64,000 nt of DNA, taken from the NCBI RefSeq assembly GCF_001742165.1, contig NZ_CP016443.1, positions 1,984,001-2,048,000 of the forward strand, in the 5' to 3' direction. Positions 55,301-62,660 of this stretch are shown piece by piece (the first letter of the stretch is position 1; each line of letters opens with the position of its first letter). This stretch comes from Burkholderia stabilis (GTDB taxonomy: Bacteria; Pseudomonadota; Gammaproteobacteria; Burkholderiales; Burkholderiaceae). The translations under genes and the position numbers were made by a program. The notes beneath the pieces are model-generated. The model searched no databases. It saw nothing but the letters and a program-made list of their open reading frames with translations, and was not told the origin of the DNA.

Positions 55301-56112
55301 CAGTCGGCGGCGATCTGCTGCGCGTCCGCATGCGTAGCCGTATCGTGCTGCAACGACACCCATGCGGCGTCCGCGCGCTGCGCGTCCGCCGGCAGGGCCG
55401 GCGACGGCGTCAATGTCGTTTTCAGCGCGGCAAGCGCGGCGCGATTGTTCTCGTCGTCGAACAGATGCAGGCCCGCGAGTTGCTGTGCGGCATCGCCCAG
55501 CACGTCGCCGCGGCTCGCATCGTCGCCCGCGGCGAGCCGGTCGCCCTGGACGGTGAGCGCCGCCTCGTCGAGTACCGTCTCGTTCGCGCTCAGGCCGCCG
55601 AACTGCACGCGTGCCGCGTTGACCGCTTCCTGCCACGTGAGGCCATCGTTCAACCCCGCCTGGATCGCACCGCGCGCATCGGCGAGGCTCACGGCCGGCG
55701 TGGTGGCGGACGGCGCCGCCGGCACGGTCGGCAACGCACCGTCCGACAGCGAGCCGGCCGCGGCGTCGAGCGTGCGCTGATCGAACTGGTGCGTGAGGCC
55801 GACCTCGCTTTCCGCTTCCTTGATCGGGTCGACGCCGGCATCCCGCAACCGATGATGGACCGCGTCGTACTGCGCCTGGAGCAGGATCGCCGCACGAGCG
55901 AGCCCATCCGCCGAGCTCGCCGGATCTTTCTCCCGGAGCTTCCTGAGCGCCGCCGACAGCGACGCGCCGTCGGCGGGCGGGTTGTCGCCGAGCTGCGCCT
56001 GCAAGCCCGTTGTCGCCGCCGATACATCCGCAGCGGTCGGAGACGGAGGCGGGGGCAATGAAGACGGCTCGTAGTGCGCCGACGCGGCGCGGCCATCCGG
56101 TCCGATCAACAT
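49387..56112 (-). CDS. Giant 2241-aa protein with internal duplication and possible C-terminal His/Cys protease-like fold
   Basis: The longest gene in the window. ATG 56112 is chosen because AAGGGGA precedes it; no Sec or Tat signal follows. Residues about 30-600 and 612-1180 are two diverged copies of one helical, Ala/Asp/Gln-rich unit: compare DGLTWQEAVNAARVQFGG (156-173) with EGMTMPEAIVLTRAWLGG (754-771), and ALYRQVMGDP (381-390) with GLYRQVMDDA (1028-1037). A middle domain (GEWWHSRAPGKGEPGTTFSLLEG...IDVGPADPTARQGFGDW) and a Gly/Ala-rich hydrophobic stretch follow; the layout recalls large DUF4781-type proteins of plant- and host-associated bacteria. The last about 250 residues contain FIVNQHAGPKGF (His2088) and PILFYSCGPG (Cys2127), the spacing of a clan CD cysteine-protease dyad. 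Effector or toxin role is inference. Confidence 0.85.
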   Translation of the reverse strand: MLIGPDGRAASAHYEPSSLPPPPSPTAADVSAATTGLQAQLGDNPPADGASLSAALRKLREKDPASSADGLARAAILLQAQYDAVHHRLRDAGVDPIKEAESEVGLTHQFDQRTLDAAAGSLSDGALPTVPAAPSATTPAVSLADARGAIQAGLNDGLTWQEAVNAARVQFGGLSANETVLDEAALTVQGDRLAAGDDASRGDVLGDAAQQLAGLHLFDDENNRAALAALKTTLTPSPALPADAQRADAAWVSLQHDTATHADAQQIAADWRAYHMALGTELDDAAGRPSTSAGGTTDWTTDAAQSDRRWQAERAVIAANTAAGMHGPGAGDLSTALDASEILNTMEAAPSRVGPGSGDAANLKAAQALTQQLEGVPPSSALYRQVMGDPRTAVLENAAFGEITGAQGGDAQATLTAEGAALSGYRNTVLFPALLHDTLASGTTQHDLQAVGVPDNLKDIANLLDSLARTSPELAQALFTQMQGKIEGLIGQGPDVGEPVDASRGDDAYYAPLARIVDAAGGPRSAAAAPVVDALRTQLQKQQTQLDEGGTEALDSPFQPLVSPHGPQHAHSTAVYQAFIDEAPTSELAKTLEQYTGLKPSPAPAAPSVLPADASALARAQTALDAQLGSGPVNAQTLQQALDAAKAVKDRNGNLANAAIGDTTWAQAAIVEQARADGQANAGSNASVPQDLIAQVSGELAGDQLFDANTLAAATGALQRGTLADGSTSLTLEQIPSASDGGHAADYLRRLLSEGMTMPEAIVLTRAWLGGTSASEPALAQAALTVRAGQPDIMQAYYGDSSQDPIRLAAQQLEAMDRTLGGNVLDPALIDRTVDGTPASGGKPAVPGWAQDFKPDRAALDGANGKPGLIAQVRSAYDTWQGAQARAAANPNDGGAQNAARAALTQYHAAMSAALDAAAGRAPGDSSWQSDPVYGDTMTKARTQLELTALAPQIQAAQAAGQGSPAYDALDTGLRQWEDGLDALQIIGRVRSAGQSATPPGADPSAGNVAAAQALTAETSGLQQADPGLYRQVMDDAFVGNLGKTALASITGAAALPWVCSTDEGAIANATARFHAAASLLQQYQPTVIYAQLMDDVAGDPVTQQLFSTIGNEVKSRPSDSDKLKLLADVTQGSGSADLSAQLVHQMFGTGGAKPGFSPAQLVAWTRNANDLTQVSRIYGAAGGAQNQDMADLRHALETMVTRSDPSFGGESDHSRLNAQHRVIGRGGSVTWGEDLGFGNLKKRHQPMQLAQDMLGDNAADPLGKEIARETGFKGAGQPAAGVSASAPGNAALPGDAAYLPGASVAVSAGGRLVGLPLPDGMQTLSSDDALLNAAGSAYGVTVAHMPATLAQEQALSDGTFALYDPNESVFDASGRKTTLGQVVSSLKQGEGVSTPSALAPVTMAALSGEWWHSRAPGKGEPGTTFSLLEGISASGGLIDVGPADPTARQGFGDWQSHTGFAKGYMVVQPHRVVNAQGQDLTDAAYFADYKPYMSWGERWGADLQLAGTVAAGVVTMIAAPESAPLWLAVLSDAADAYFALNAAVGTVNAVKTLSTVQGRNDWANWLGLAANLSGGAASGFGALARTATIGDRLAAGSGAYTDVARVTGVARGMDAQQFADAQVRAALAGTRLTRTFGDTLPARWLARPALATEGTMQGTAAFAELTQAWQGSPMLKLLGRAAMVTNGTAMAQQAAVLAWAALEGKPVAAGSWLNLASSAGLTGLGFGMARAGSVDAIDAQWPSPDRPADSSITASPGVVIPPKRSYTIPASTQQNPDDLATVISHVLGSQGDIDGATYFVFAPDRYQPADSGFTPPPASQDAATGAGKLESTPSLFDARRMIGTPSDGIAIVDSRGIGQDGNVPPTAVIATIRPGYPRDPFQIDVNPGYTQPIRFSYPHRGRAGTHPPIGIDEATGGWLVPDEVRQNGGLMDDFIAALANSGGRLAGTRYVLAGAQGNVDGTNPAVAIVDEGGQTVATLHFNAGANGWQADFVRDYDGRVPVAYPAGFDAGQPLIRSRNGKPIDAINAQAGNGRTQLASYPRREGDLAVYINFGDYPEKRLLGVDASGKPLALLLPAPPGYFIVNQHAGPKGFLNFREEVLTPEDEAALIIGAGWDGKMPILFYSCGPGAQFDGGDGREMEAPVIQRVTDALQSLYPLMRGGQVDAGFHTIAANRPVAWYVADDQARVGGYTSDIRVPSMQEWAGHRELSDWIEQQGSIAADEAPSFSYYYPGAAAPNGG

Positions 56113-56514
56113 GGCGTCCCCTTCTCGATGAAATCGTTTTCCGGCGGCGTCCATGCTAGGGGAAGCCATTTCGAGCGTCCACGGGCCAGCTTCGTAGTCT
56201 GGAGTGGTCGCTCGGTAGGGCCGCAACGCGGCGCGCGGCGACGCACGACCCGCGCGTCCGGCCATGCGCGGCGCGGCCTCGGGCGATCGCAGCGCGGATC
56301 GCGCGCGGCTGTCGGGACCGTGCGGGCCGGCCGGCGTTTCCTTTCTTCGATCAGTAAGCGCTTACGCCAATCCCGTGATGCACTGCACACGGACGCATAC
56401 GCGATCCATCAAAACCGGGCACTATTAGCGTTTTGCCGTACCGGCGCCCGCAGACCGGCGCCAGAAGCCCTCGACGTTCGTTTCACGTTCACCGTTTCAA
56501 ACCGCGAACCACTC
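56113..56514. promoter_or_regulatory. Divergent region between giant gene and zwf
   Basis: 402 bp without a gene. A perfect 12-bp palindrome, GTAAGCGCTTAC, lies at 56354-56365, 150 bp before the zwf start. Its central CG and GTAA/TTAC arms match the operator style of LacI-family sugar regulators (compare TGTAAGCGCTTACA-type sites). This suggests carbon-source control of zwf or of the giant gene. Nothing else stands out. Confidence 0.55.
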
Positions 56515-57990
56515 ATGACGAATCAGCCTACCCAGACCGGAGCCGATCGGCCCGTCGACATGATCATCTTCGGCGGCGGCGGCGACCTGGCCGCCCGCAA
56601 GCTGTTGCCCGCGCTGTACATGGCGCACCTGCACTGCAACCTTCCGCCCGAAACGCGCATCATCGCCGTCGGCCGCCGCGACTGGGGCATCGACGGCTAT
56701 CGCAAGTTCATGGACGAGCAGTCGCGCCCGTTCATCGACGAGAAAGCGTTCGACGCCGAAGCGTGGAGCCGTTTCCTCGACCTGTTCAAGTACGTGCTGA
56801 TCGACGTGAACGCGCCGGACGACTACCTGCGGCTCGCCGAAGCGGCGCGCGGCGACGCGATCCGCGTGTTCTACCTGTCGACGTCGCCGGAGCTGTTCAC
56901 GACGATCTGCGACAACCTGTCGGCCGCGCGCCTCGTCGACGCGCGCTCGCGCGTCGTCCTCGAAAAACCGCTGGGCCACGATCTCGCGTCCGCGAAGGCG
57001 ATCAACGATGCGGTCGGCAAGCACTTCGAGGAATCGCAGATCTATCGGATCGACCACTATCTCGGCAAGGAAACCGTGCAGAACCTGATGGTGCTGCGCT
57101 TCGGCAACCCGATCTTCGGGCCGCTGTGGCAGGCGCCGAGCATCCGCAGCGTGCAGATCACGGTGGCGGAGACGGTCGGCGTCGGCAGCCGCGCGGGCTT
57201 CTACGACCATACCGGCGCGCTGCGCGACATGGTGCAGAACCACCTGCTGCAACTGCTGTGCATCGTCGCGATGGAGCCGCCCGTGTCGCTCGACCCGGAC
57301 GCGGTGCGCGACGAGAAGCTGAAGGTGCTGCGCTCGCTGCGGCCGATGACGCTGTCGGACGTCGCGCGCGACACGGTGCGCGGCCAGTACACGGCCGGCG
57401 CGGTCGACGGCCAGCCGGTCAAGGGCTACCTGGAAGAAGACAACGTGCCGGCGGACAGCCGCGCGGAAACCTTCGTCGCGCTGCGCGCGCACATCAACAA
57501 CTGGCGCTGGGCGAACGTGCCGTTCTTCCTGCGCACGGGCAAGCGGCTGCAGCGCCGCCAGTCGGAAATCGTGATCGAGTTCGCGGACATGCCGTTCTCG
57601 ATCATCCCGACCGGCCCGCGCCATTACAGCAACCGCCTCGTGATCCAGCTCCAGCCGGAAGAGTCGATCCAGCTGCAGATGCTCGCGAAGGAGCCGGGCA
57701 GCGGGATGAAGATGGTGCCGGTGAGCCTGAACCTCGACCTGCAGCAGGCGATTCCGGAACGGCGCGCGGAAGCATACGAACGGCTGCTGATCGACGTGAT
57801 CCGCGGCCGCCTCACGCACTTCATGCGCCGCGACGAGCTCGAGGCCGCATGGTCGTGGGCAGAGCCGATCCTCGACGGCTGGAAGCAGCTCGGCGATCGT
57901 CCGCGCCTTTATACGGCCGGCACGTTCGGGCCCGCGGCTTCGTCGGCGCTGCTCGCGCGCGACGGCATGGCGTGGTCCGAAGAGGCGTAA
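56515..57990 (+). CDS. zwf: Glucose-6-phosphate 1-dehydrogenase
   Basis: 491-aa enzyme oxidising glucose 6-phosphate to 6-phosphogluconolactone with NADP+, the entry to the Entner-Doudoroff and oxidative pentose phosphate routes. The dinucleotide motif GGGGDLAARK is at 20-29, EKPLGHD at 150-156, and the substrate/catalytic signature RIDHYLGKETVQN at 178-190 (His181, Lys185). The length is normal. It stands alone without pgl, glk or edd; Burkholderia often carries a second zwf copy in such a cluster. A LacI-type palindrome lies upstream and a strong hairpin follows. Confidence 0.95.
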   Translation: MTNQPTQTGADRPVDMIIFGGGGDLAARKLLPALYMAHLHCNLPPETRIIAVGRRDWGIDGYRKFMDEQSRPFIDEKAFDAEAWSRFLDLFKYVLIDVNAPDDYLRLAEAARGDAIRVFYLSTSPELFTTICDNLSAARLVDARSRVVLEKPLGHDLASAKAINDAVGKHFEESQIYRIDHYLGKETVQNLMVLRFGNPIFGPLWQAPSIRSVQITVAETVGVGSRAGFYDHTGALRDMVQNHLLQLLCIVAMEPPVSLDPDAVRDEKLKVLRSLRPMTLSDVARDTVRGQYTAGAVDGQPVKGYLEEDNVPADSRAETFVALRAHINNWRWANVPFFLRTGKRLQRRQSEIVIEFADMPFSIIPTGPRHYSNRLVIQLQPEESIQLQMLAKEPGSGMKMVPVSLNLDLQQAIPERRAEAYERLLIDVIRGRLTHFMRRDELEAAWSWAEPILDGWKQLGDRPRLYTAGTFGPAASSALLARDGMAWSEEA

Positions 57991-58001
57991 CCGAAGCATG
58001 A

Positions 58002-58026
58002 CGGCGTGCCGCCGCGCGGCACGCCG
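58002..58026. terminator. Bidirectional hairpin between zwf and LysR gene
   Basis: Perfect 11-bp stem CGGCGTGCCGC with a 3-nt loop, 12 bp after the zwf stop and before the convergent LysR stop. No T run. Confidence 0.6.
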
Positions 58027-58068
58027 GGTCACCCACGGGGCGCGCCCGCCCCGCTTTCCCCGCTGCCG

Positions 58069-59013
58069 CTACTGCGGCGCCATCCACACGGCCTTGCGCC
58101 GCGCCGGTGTATCGGTGCCGCTGCTGCCGCCGCCCAGCGCCTCGATCAGGTAGTCGACGAACGACGCGATCCGCGACGAAATCGCGGTATTCCGGTAGTA
58201 CACCGCATGAATCGGCTGCTGCACGTCCAGCGTCTGTCGCGCGAATAGCTGCGTGAGCCGGCCGCTTTCGCGATCCTGCGCGGTCATGAAATCCGACAGG
58301 CACGCGATGCCCGCCCCTTCCAGCGCGAGTTGCCTGACCGTTTCGCCGTTCGACGACCAGATGTCCGGCTCGATCCGATACGGCTCGCCGTCCGGGCCGA
58401 GCACCGGCCACACGTTCAGCGATTCGGGCTGCGTGAAGCCGATCAGCGTGTGCTTGCCGAGATCCTCGACCTTGCGCGGCTGGCCGTGCGCATCGAGATA
58501 GGCCGGGCTCGCCAGCATCCGCAGGCTGCTGGTCCCGATCTTCCGGCTGTGCAGCGTCGAATCCTTCAGGCGGCCGATCCGGATCGCGACGTCGGTGCGC
58601 CGCTCCAGCAGGTCGATGATCCCTTCGTTGCTGTTCAGCTCCAGCTCGACCTTCGGGAAGCGTTCGCGATAGCCGCGCACGAGCGGCACGATCACGTGCA
58701 GCATGAACGGCGTCGCGGCATCGACGCGCAGGCGCCCCGACGGCATTTCGCGCCGCGCGAGCATCTGCTCTTCCGCGCTCTCGACCGACTCGATGATCGC
58801 GCGCGCATCCTGCAGGAACGCGCGCCCTTCCTCGGTCAGTTCGAGCCGGCGCGTGGTCCGGCGCAGCAGCGTGGTCTTCAGCTTCTCCTCGAGCCGCGCG
58901 AGCGTGCGGCTCGCGGCCGATACGGTGAGGTCGAGCTGCTGGGCCGCAGCGGTGATCGAGCCGGTGTCGACCACGGCGGCAAAGGCCTGGAGTTCGTCGA
59001 GCGTGATCTTCAT
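58069..59013 (-). CDS. LysR family regulator of the MFS/oxidoreductase cluster
   Basis: 314-aa LysR regulator with helix-turn-helix FAAVVDTGSITAAAQQLDLTVSAASRTLARLEEKL (residues about 11-45) and an effector domain of the CrgA/AaeR-like subgroup (ATPFMLHVIVPLVRGYRERFP). It diverges from the MFS gene 100 bp away, with an ATTGTT/AACAAT inverted repeat overlapping its own start. The same AT-rich core recurs before dkgB, so it may regulate both units. Confidence 0.9.
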   Translation of the reverse strand: MKITLDELQAFAAVVDTGSITAAAQQLDLTVSAASRTLARLEEKLKTTLLRRTTRRLELTEEGRAFLQDARAIIESVESAEEQMLARREMPSGRLRVDAATPFMLHVIVPLVRGYRERFPKVELELNSNEGIIDLLERRTDVAIRIGRLKDSTLHSRKIGTSSLRMLASPAYLDAHGQPRKVEDLGKHTLIGFTQPESLNVWPVLGPDGEPYRIEPDIWSSNGETVRQLALEGAGIACLSDFMTAQDRESGRLTQLFARQTLDVQQPIHAVYYRNTAISSRIASFVDYLIEALGGGSSGTDTPARRKAVWMAPQ

Positions 59014-59036
59014 TGTTGAATTGAAATCAAAACAAT
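59012..59036. promoter_or_regulatory. LysR-type inverted repeat at the LysR/MFS divergent promoter
   Basis: ATTGTT (59012-59017) and AACAAT (59031-59036), perfect 6-bp arms. The centre includes TTGAAATCAAA (59021-59031), which is the reverse complement of 61675-61685 in the dkgB upstream palindrome. Confidence 0.55.
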
Positions 59037-59113
59037 TTGGTTTATAGACCAGTTTTTCTGCAAAAGTAAAGACGTCAGACTGCGATCCTCCTTACCGGAA
59101 CCAGGATCCCGTC

Positions 59114-60316
59114 ATGCCACTCGCCCTGCTTGCGCTGACCATCAGCGCCTTTGCCATCGGCACCACCGAATTCGTGATCGTCGGGCTGATTCCGACGATC
59201 GGCGCCGACCTCGGCGTCAGCCTGCCGTCGGCCGGCCTGCTCGTCAGCCTGTACGCGCTGAGCGTCGCCATCGGCGCGCCGCTGCTCACCGCGCTCACCG
59301 GCCGCGTGCCGCGCAAGACGCTGCTCGCCGCGCTGATGGCGCTGTTCACCGTCGGCAACCTCGTCGCATGGCAGGCGCCGGGCTACGAATCGCTGATCGT
59401 CGCGCGCATCCTCACCGGGCTCGCGCACGGCGTGTTCTTCTCGGTCGGCTCGATCATCGCGACCACGCTCGTGCCGAAGGAGAAGGCTGCCAGCGCGATC
59501 GCGACGATGTTCAGCGGGATGACCGTCGCGTTCGTCGCCGGCATTCCGCTCGGCACCTTCATCGGCCAGCACTTCGGCTGGCGCGCGACGTTCCTGATCG
59601 TCGCGTTGTTCGGTCTCATCGCGTTCCTCGGCGCGGTCGCGTTCGTGCCGCGCGGGTTGCCGCAGACCCCGCCGGCGCCGCTCGCCCGCCAGCTCCGCGT
59701 GCTCGCGCAACCGCGCCTGCTGCTCGTCTATGCGATGACGGCCGTCGGTTACGGCGGCTCGCTGATCGCGTTCACGTACATGGCGCCGCTGCTCGAACAG
59801 ATCGCCGGCTTCACGCCGTCGCAGGTCAGCCTCGTGCTCGTCGGCTACGGCGTGTCGGTCGCGTTCGGCAACGTGTGGGGCGGCAAGCTCGCGGACGCGG
59901 TCGGCCCCGTGAAGGCGCTCAAGCGGATCTTCCTGCTGCTCGCGATCGTGCTGCTCGCGCTGACCTTCACGATCCACGTCAAATGGCTCGCGGTGCTGAC
60001 GATGCTCGCGTGGGGCGCGGTCGCGTTCGGCAACGTGCCGGGGCTGCAGGTGTACGTCGTCAAGCAGGCGCGCCACTTCGCGCCGGATGCCGCCGACGTC
60101 GCATCGGGTTTCAACATCGCCGCGTTCAATCTCGGCGTCGCCGGCGGCTCGTCGCTCGGCGGCCTGATCGTCGCGAACGTCGGCCTCGGCCACACGCCGT
60201 GGATCGCCGCTGCCGTCACGCTCGGCGCATTCGCGCTCACCGCGCTGAGCGGCCGTCTCGACCGTCGCCACGGGCTGCCGGAACGCACGGCCGAACCCGT
60301 CGAACTCGCACATTGA
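59114..60316 (+). CDS. MFS transporter, DHA1 type (AraJ/YdhP-like)
   Basis: 400-aa transporter with 12 predicted helices. The start LALLALTISAFAIGTTEFVIVGLIPTIGADLGVS and the loop ALTGRVPRKTLLAALMALFTVGNL are the hallmark of the DHA1 sugar-efflux/chloramphenicol-type group (AraJ, YdhP, PbuE). It probably exports a small toxic compound. It is the first gene of a unit with MoaF-like and LLM oxidoreductase genes and diverges from the LysR regulator. Confidence 0.9.
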   Translation: MPLALLALTISAFAIGTTEFVIVGLIPTIGADLGVSLPSAGLLVSLYALSVAIGAPLLTALTGRVPRKTLLAALMALFTVGNLVAWQAPGYESLIVARILTGLAHGVFFSVGSIIATTLVPKEKAASAIATMFSGMTVAFVAGIPLGTFIGQHFGWRATFLIVALFGLIAFLGAVAFVPRGLPQTPPAPLARQLRVLAQPRLLLVYAMTAVGYGGSLIAFTYMAPLLEQIAGFTPSQVSLVLVGYGVSVAFGNVWGGKLADAVGPVKALKRIFLLLAIVLLALTFTIHVKWLAVLTMLAWGAVAFGNVPGLQVYVVKQARHFAPDAADVASGFNIAAFNLGVAGGSSLGGLIVANVGLGHTPWIAAAVTLGAFALTALSGRLDRRHGLPERTAEPVELAH

Positions 60317-60345
60317 ACGTCACTTTCTTGCAGGAGCTAGTCAGC

Positions 60346-60669
60346 ATGAACCCATCGACCCAACGTCCGCCGTTCGCGGGCAAGACGTTCGAAGTCCGTT
60401 ACGACGGCCTCACCGCGCTCAACGCGTACGACGAGGACGGCCTGCGCATGCGCTACGAAATCACCGAAGGCGCGTACGCCGGCGCCAAGGGTGAAGTCGC
60501 GTACGCATGGCAGCACGTCGCCGGCGACACCTACGCGATCTCGTGGCAGGAAGCCGATCGCGCGACGGTCGTGCACATCGACGATTTCGCCGCCGGCACG
60601 TCGCGCGCGTTCTTCACCGCTTCGTCGCTCGATTTTTATCGCCTCGAAGGCAGCCTGCGCACGGTCTGA
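60346..60669 (+). CDS. MoaF-like small protein
   Basis: 107-aa cytoplasmic protein, likely a small calycin-type beta barrel. GKTFEVRYDGLTALNAY, AYAWQHVAGDTYAISWQE and TSRAFFTASSLDFYRLEG resemble MoaF-family domains, which bind small molecules in Klebsiella monoamine metabolism and other systems. A CAGGAG ribosome site precedes ATG 60346. It lies 29 bp after the MFS gene. No catalytic residues are evident. Confidence 0.7.
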   Translation: MNPSTQRPPFAGKTFEVRYDGLTALNAYDEDGLRMRYEITEGAYAGAKGEVAYAWQHVAGDTYAISWQEADRATVVHIDDFAAGTSRAFFTASSLDFYRLEGSLRTV

Positions 60670-60682
60670 ACGGAGCATGACC

Positions 60683-61633
60683 ATGTCCACTTCACTCGAC
60701 ACACTCGCAAATGGCGGCTTCAGCGTCGGCATCGAACTGCCGCTCGACAACGACTGGTCGCCGGCCGGCGACGCGAAGCGCCAGCATCACGGCCGCCGCC
60801 CCGGCGTGCCCGACCTGGAAATCCACGCGGAACTCGCGCAACTGGCCGACACGCTCGGCTTCCGCGCGCTCTGGGTGCGCGACGTGCCGGTGTACGACCC
60901 GGCGTTCGGCGACGCCGCGCAGGTGTTCGAAACGTTCTCGTATCTCGGCTACCTCGCCGGCATCACGCGCGACATCCTGCTCGGCACGGCGGCCGTCGTG
61001 CTGCCGCTGCGCGAGCCGCTGCTGACGCTGAAATCGGCCGCGACGATCCAGGAACTGAGCGGCGGCCGCCTGTTGCTCGGCGTCGCGAGCGGCGACCGGC
61101 CCGTCGAATATCCGCTGTTCGGCCGTGACTTCGCTTCGCGCGGCGCGAATTTCCGCGACCAGATCGCGCTGCTGCGCGACGGCGCGCGCGCTCACCTGCC
61201 GCCCGGCCTCGACGTGTTGCCCGCCGCCCGCTCGCCGGTGCCGCTGCTCGTCGCGGGGCTCGCGCAACAAACACCCGCATGGATCGGCGAACACATGGAC
61301 GGCTGCCTCGCGTATCCGGGCACGCCGGCCGATCACGCGCAGCGCGCCGCGAACTGGCGCGCGGTGGCCGGCGACAAGCCGTACGTGAGCTTCATCCACC
61401 TCGATCTCGCGGAAGATCCGCACGAACCGCTGCAGCGGCACCGCTTCGGCGCGCGCGCGGGACGCATCGCGCTGACCGAGGAACTCGCGGCGATGCGCGA
61501 CGCGGGCGTGCGGCACATCGGCCTGCATTTCCGGCGCAACCGCCGCCCGCTCGACGAGACGATGGCCGAGATCGCTTCGGACGTGCTGCCGGCATTCCAT
61601 GCGAATGCCGATGCGCAAACGCGCGCCGCGTAA
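60683..61633 (+). CDS. LLM-class flavin-dependent oxidoreductase
   Basis: 316-aa luciferase-like (bacterial-luciferase fold) oxidoreductase using FMN or F420-type flavin. Segments FRALWVRDVPVYDPAFGDAAQVFETFSYLGYLAG, ILLGTAAVVLPLREPLLTLKSAATIQELSGGRLLLGV and GVASGDRPVEYPLFG are characteristic of the short LLM subgroup beside efflux and reductase genes. ATG 60683 is preferred to ATG 60677 because CGGAG would sit 1 nt from the latter. Substrate unknown. Likely part of the same stress unit as dkgB and the Old Yellow Enzyme gene. Confidence 0.88.
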   Translation: MSTSLDTLANGGFSVGIELPLDNDWSPAGDAKRQHHGRRPGVPDLEIHAELAQLADTLGFRALWVRDVPVYDPAFGDAAQVFETFSYLGYLAGITRDILLGTAAVVLPLREPLLTLKSAATIQELSGGRLLLGVASGDRPVEYPLFGRDFASRGANFRDQIALLRDGARAHLPPGLDVLPAARSPVPLLVAGLAQQTPAWIGEHMDGCLAYPGTPADHAQRAANWRAVAGDKPYVSFIHLDLAEDPHEPLQRHRFGARAGRIALTEELAAMRDAGVRHIGLHFRRNRRPLDETMAEIASDVLPAFHANADAQTRAA

Positions 61634-61671
61634 GGCCGGCAGCGGCCGGCGGCCAGCCCGATTCGCATTCG

Positions 61672-61694
61672 ATATTTGATTTCAAATCAAATAT
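61672..61694. promoter_or_regulatory. Perfect 23-bp palindrome upstream of dkgB
   Basis: Arms ATATTTGATTT (61672-61682) and its exact complement (61684-61694) around a single C. It is entirely AT-rich in a GC-rich genome and lies about 90 bp before dkgB. TTTTTGACC at 61695-61703 may be a -35 element. It shares an 11-bp core with the LysR/MFS promoter at 59021-59031. Confidence 0.7.
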
Positions 61695-61784
61695 TTTTGA
61701 CCTCTAAAGGCGTTTATTTCATCAGTCTCAAGCGCCAGAATGACTCGCAACCCGCAACCGTTCCACCTCTCCCAGGAGCACACG

Positions 61785-62591
61785 ATGAGCAAGATTCCCG
61801 CATTCGGCCTCGGCACCTTCCGCCTGCAAGGCCAGGTCGTCATCGACTCGGTCCGCAACGGCCTCGAAGTCGGCTACCGCGCGATCGACACCGCGCAGAT
61901 CTACGGCAACGAAGCCGAAGTCGGCGAAGCGATCGCCGCATCGGGCGTGCGCCGCGACGACCTGTTCCTGACCACCAAGATCTGGGTCGACCACTACGCG
62001 CCGGAAAAACTCGCGCCGAGCCTCGAAGAGAGCCTGCGCAAGCTGCGCACCGACCAGGTCGACCTGACGCTGATCCACTGGCCGGCGCCGGGCAACGGCG
62101 TGTCGATCGACGCATTCATGACCGCGCTCGCCGAGGCAAAGACAAAGGGCCTCACACGCCAGATCGGCATCTCGAACTTCAACATCGCACTGACGAAGGA
62201 AGCGATCGCGGCCGTCGGCAAGGACGCGATCGCGACGAATCAGATCGAACTGAGCCCGTACCTGCAGAACCGCAAGCTCGTCGAGTTCCTGCAGAGCGAA
62301 GGCATCCACGTGACGTCGTACATGACGCTCGCGTACGGCAAGGTGCTCGGCGACCCGGTGATCGGCGCAATCGCGCAACGCCGCAACGCGACGCCCGCGC
62401 AGGTCGCACTCGCCTGGGCGCTGCAGCTCGGCTACTCGGTGATTCCGTCGTCGACGAAGCGCGAAAACCTCGCGAGCAACCTGCTCGCGCAGACGCTGCG
62501 CCTGACCGACGAAGAGATGGCGCAGATCGCCGCGCTCGAACGCAACGGCCGCGAAGTCGACCCGGCCGGCCTCGCGCCGAAGTGGGACTGA
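61785..62591 (+). CDS. dkgB: Aldo/keto reductase DkgB (2,5-diketo-D-gluconate/methylglyoxal reductase)
   Basis: 268-aa NADPH-dependent reductase very similar along its length to E. coli DkgB ([38 protein letters not shown]). The catalytic tetrad is Asp35, Tyr40, Lys65 and His98 (DTAQIY, TTKIW, LIHWP). It reduces methylglyoxal and other aldehydes or 2,5-diketogluconate. ATG 61785 with CAGGAG upstream gives the E. coli length; an earlier ATG at 61740 would add 15 residues. Followed by the Old Yellow Enzyme gene on the same strand. Confidence 0.94.
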   Translation: MSKIPAFGLGTFRLQGQVVIDSVRNGLEVGYRAIDTAQIYGNEAEVGEAIAASGVRRDDLFLTTKIWVDHYAPEKLAPSLEESLRKLRTDQVDLTLIHWPAPGNGVSIDAFMTALAEAKTKGLTRQIGISNFNIALTKEAIAAVGKDAIATNQIELSPYLQNRKLVEFLQSEGIHVTSYMTLAYGKVLGDPVIGAIAQRRNATPAQVALAWALQLGYSVIPSSTKRENLASNLLAQTLRLTDEEMAQIAALERNGREVDPAGLAPKWD

Positions 62592-62660
62592 CGCGCCGCC
62601 CGCGATTCGACATTTGACCCGCCCGCGGCCAGCCGGCCGCGGCACCGACAGGACATCATC

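Noticed and set aside
49492..56061. Very long plus-strand open frames (1187 and 995 codons) opposite the giant gene
   Set aside because: They are Arg/Ala-rich antisense shadows caused by high GC third positions, lack family motifs and ribosome sites, and the minus-strand protein has clear repeats and motifs.
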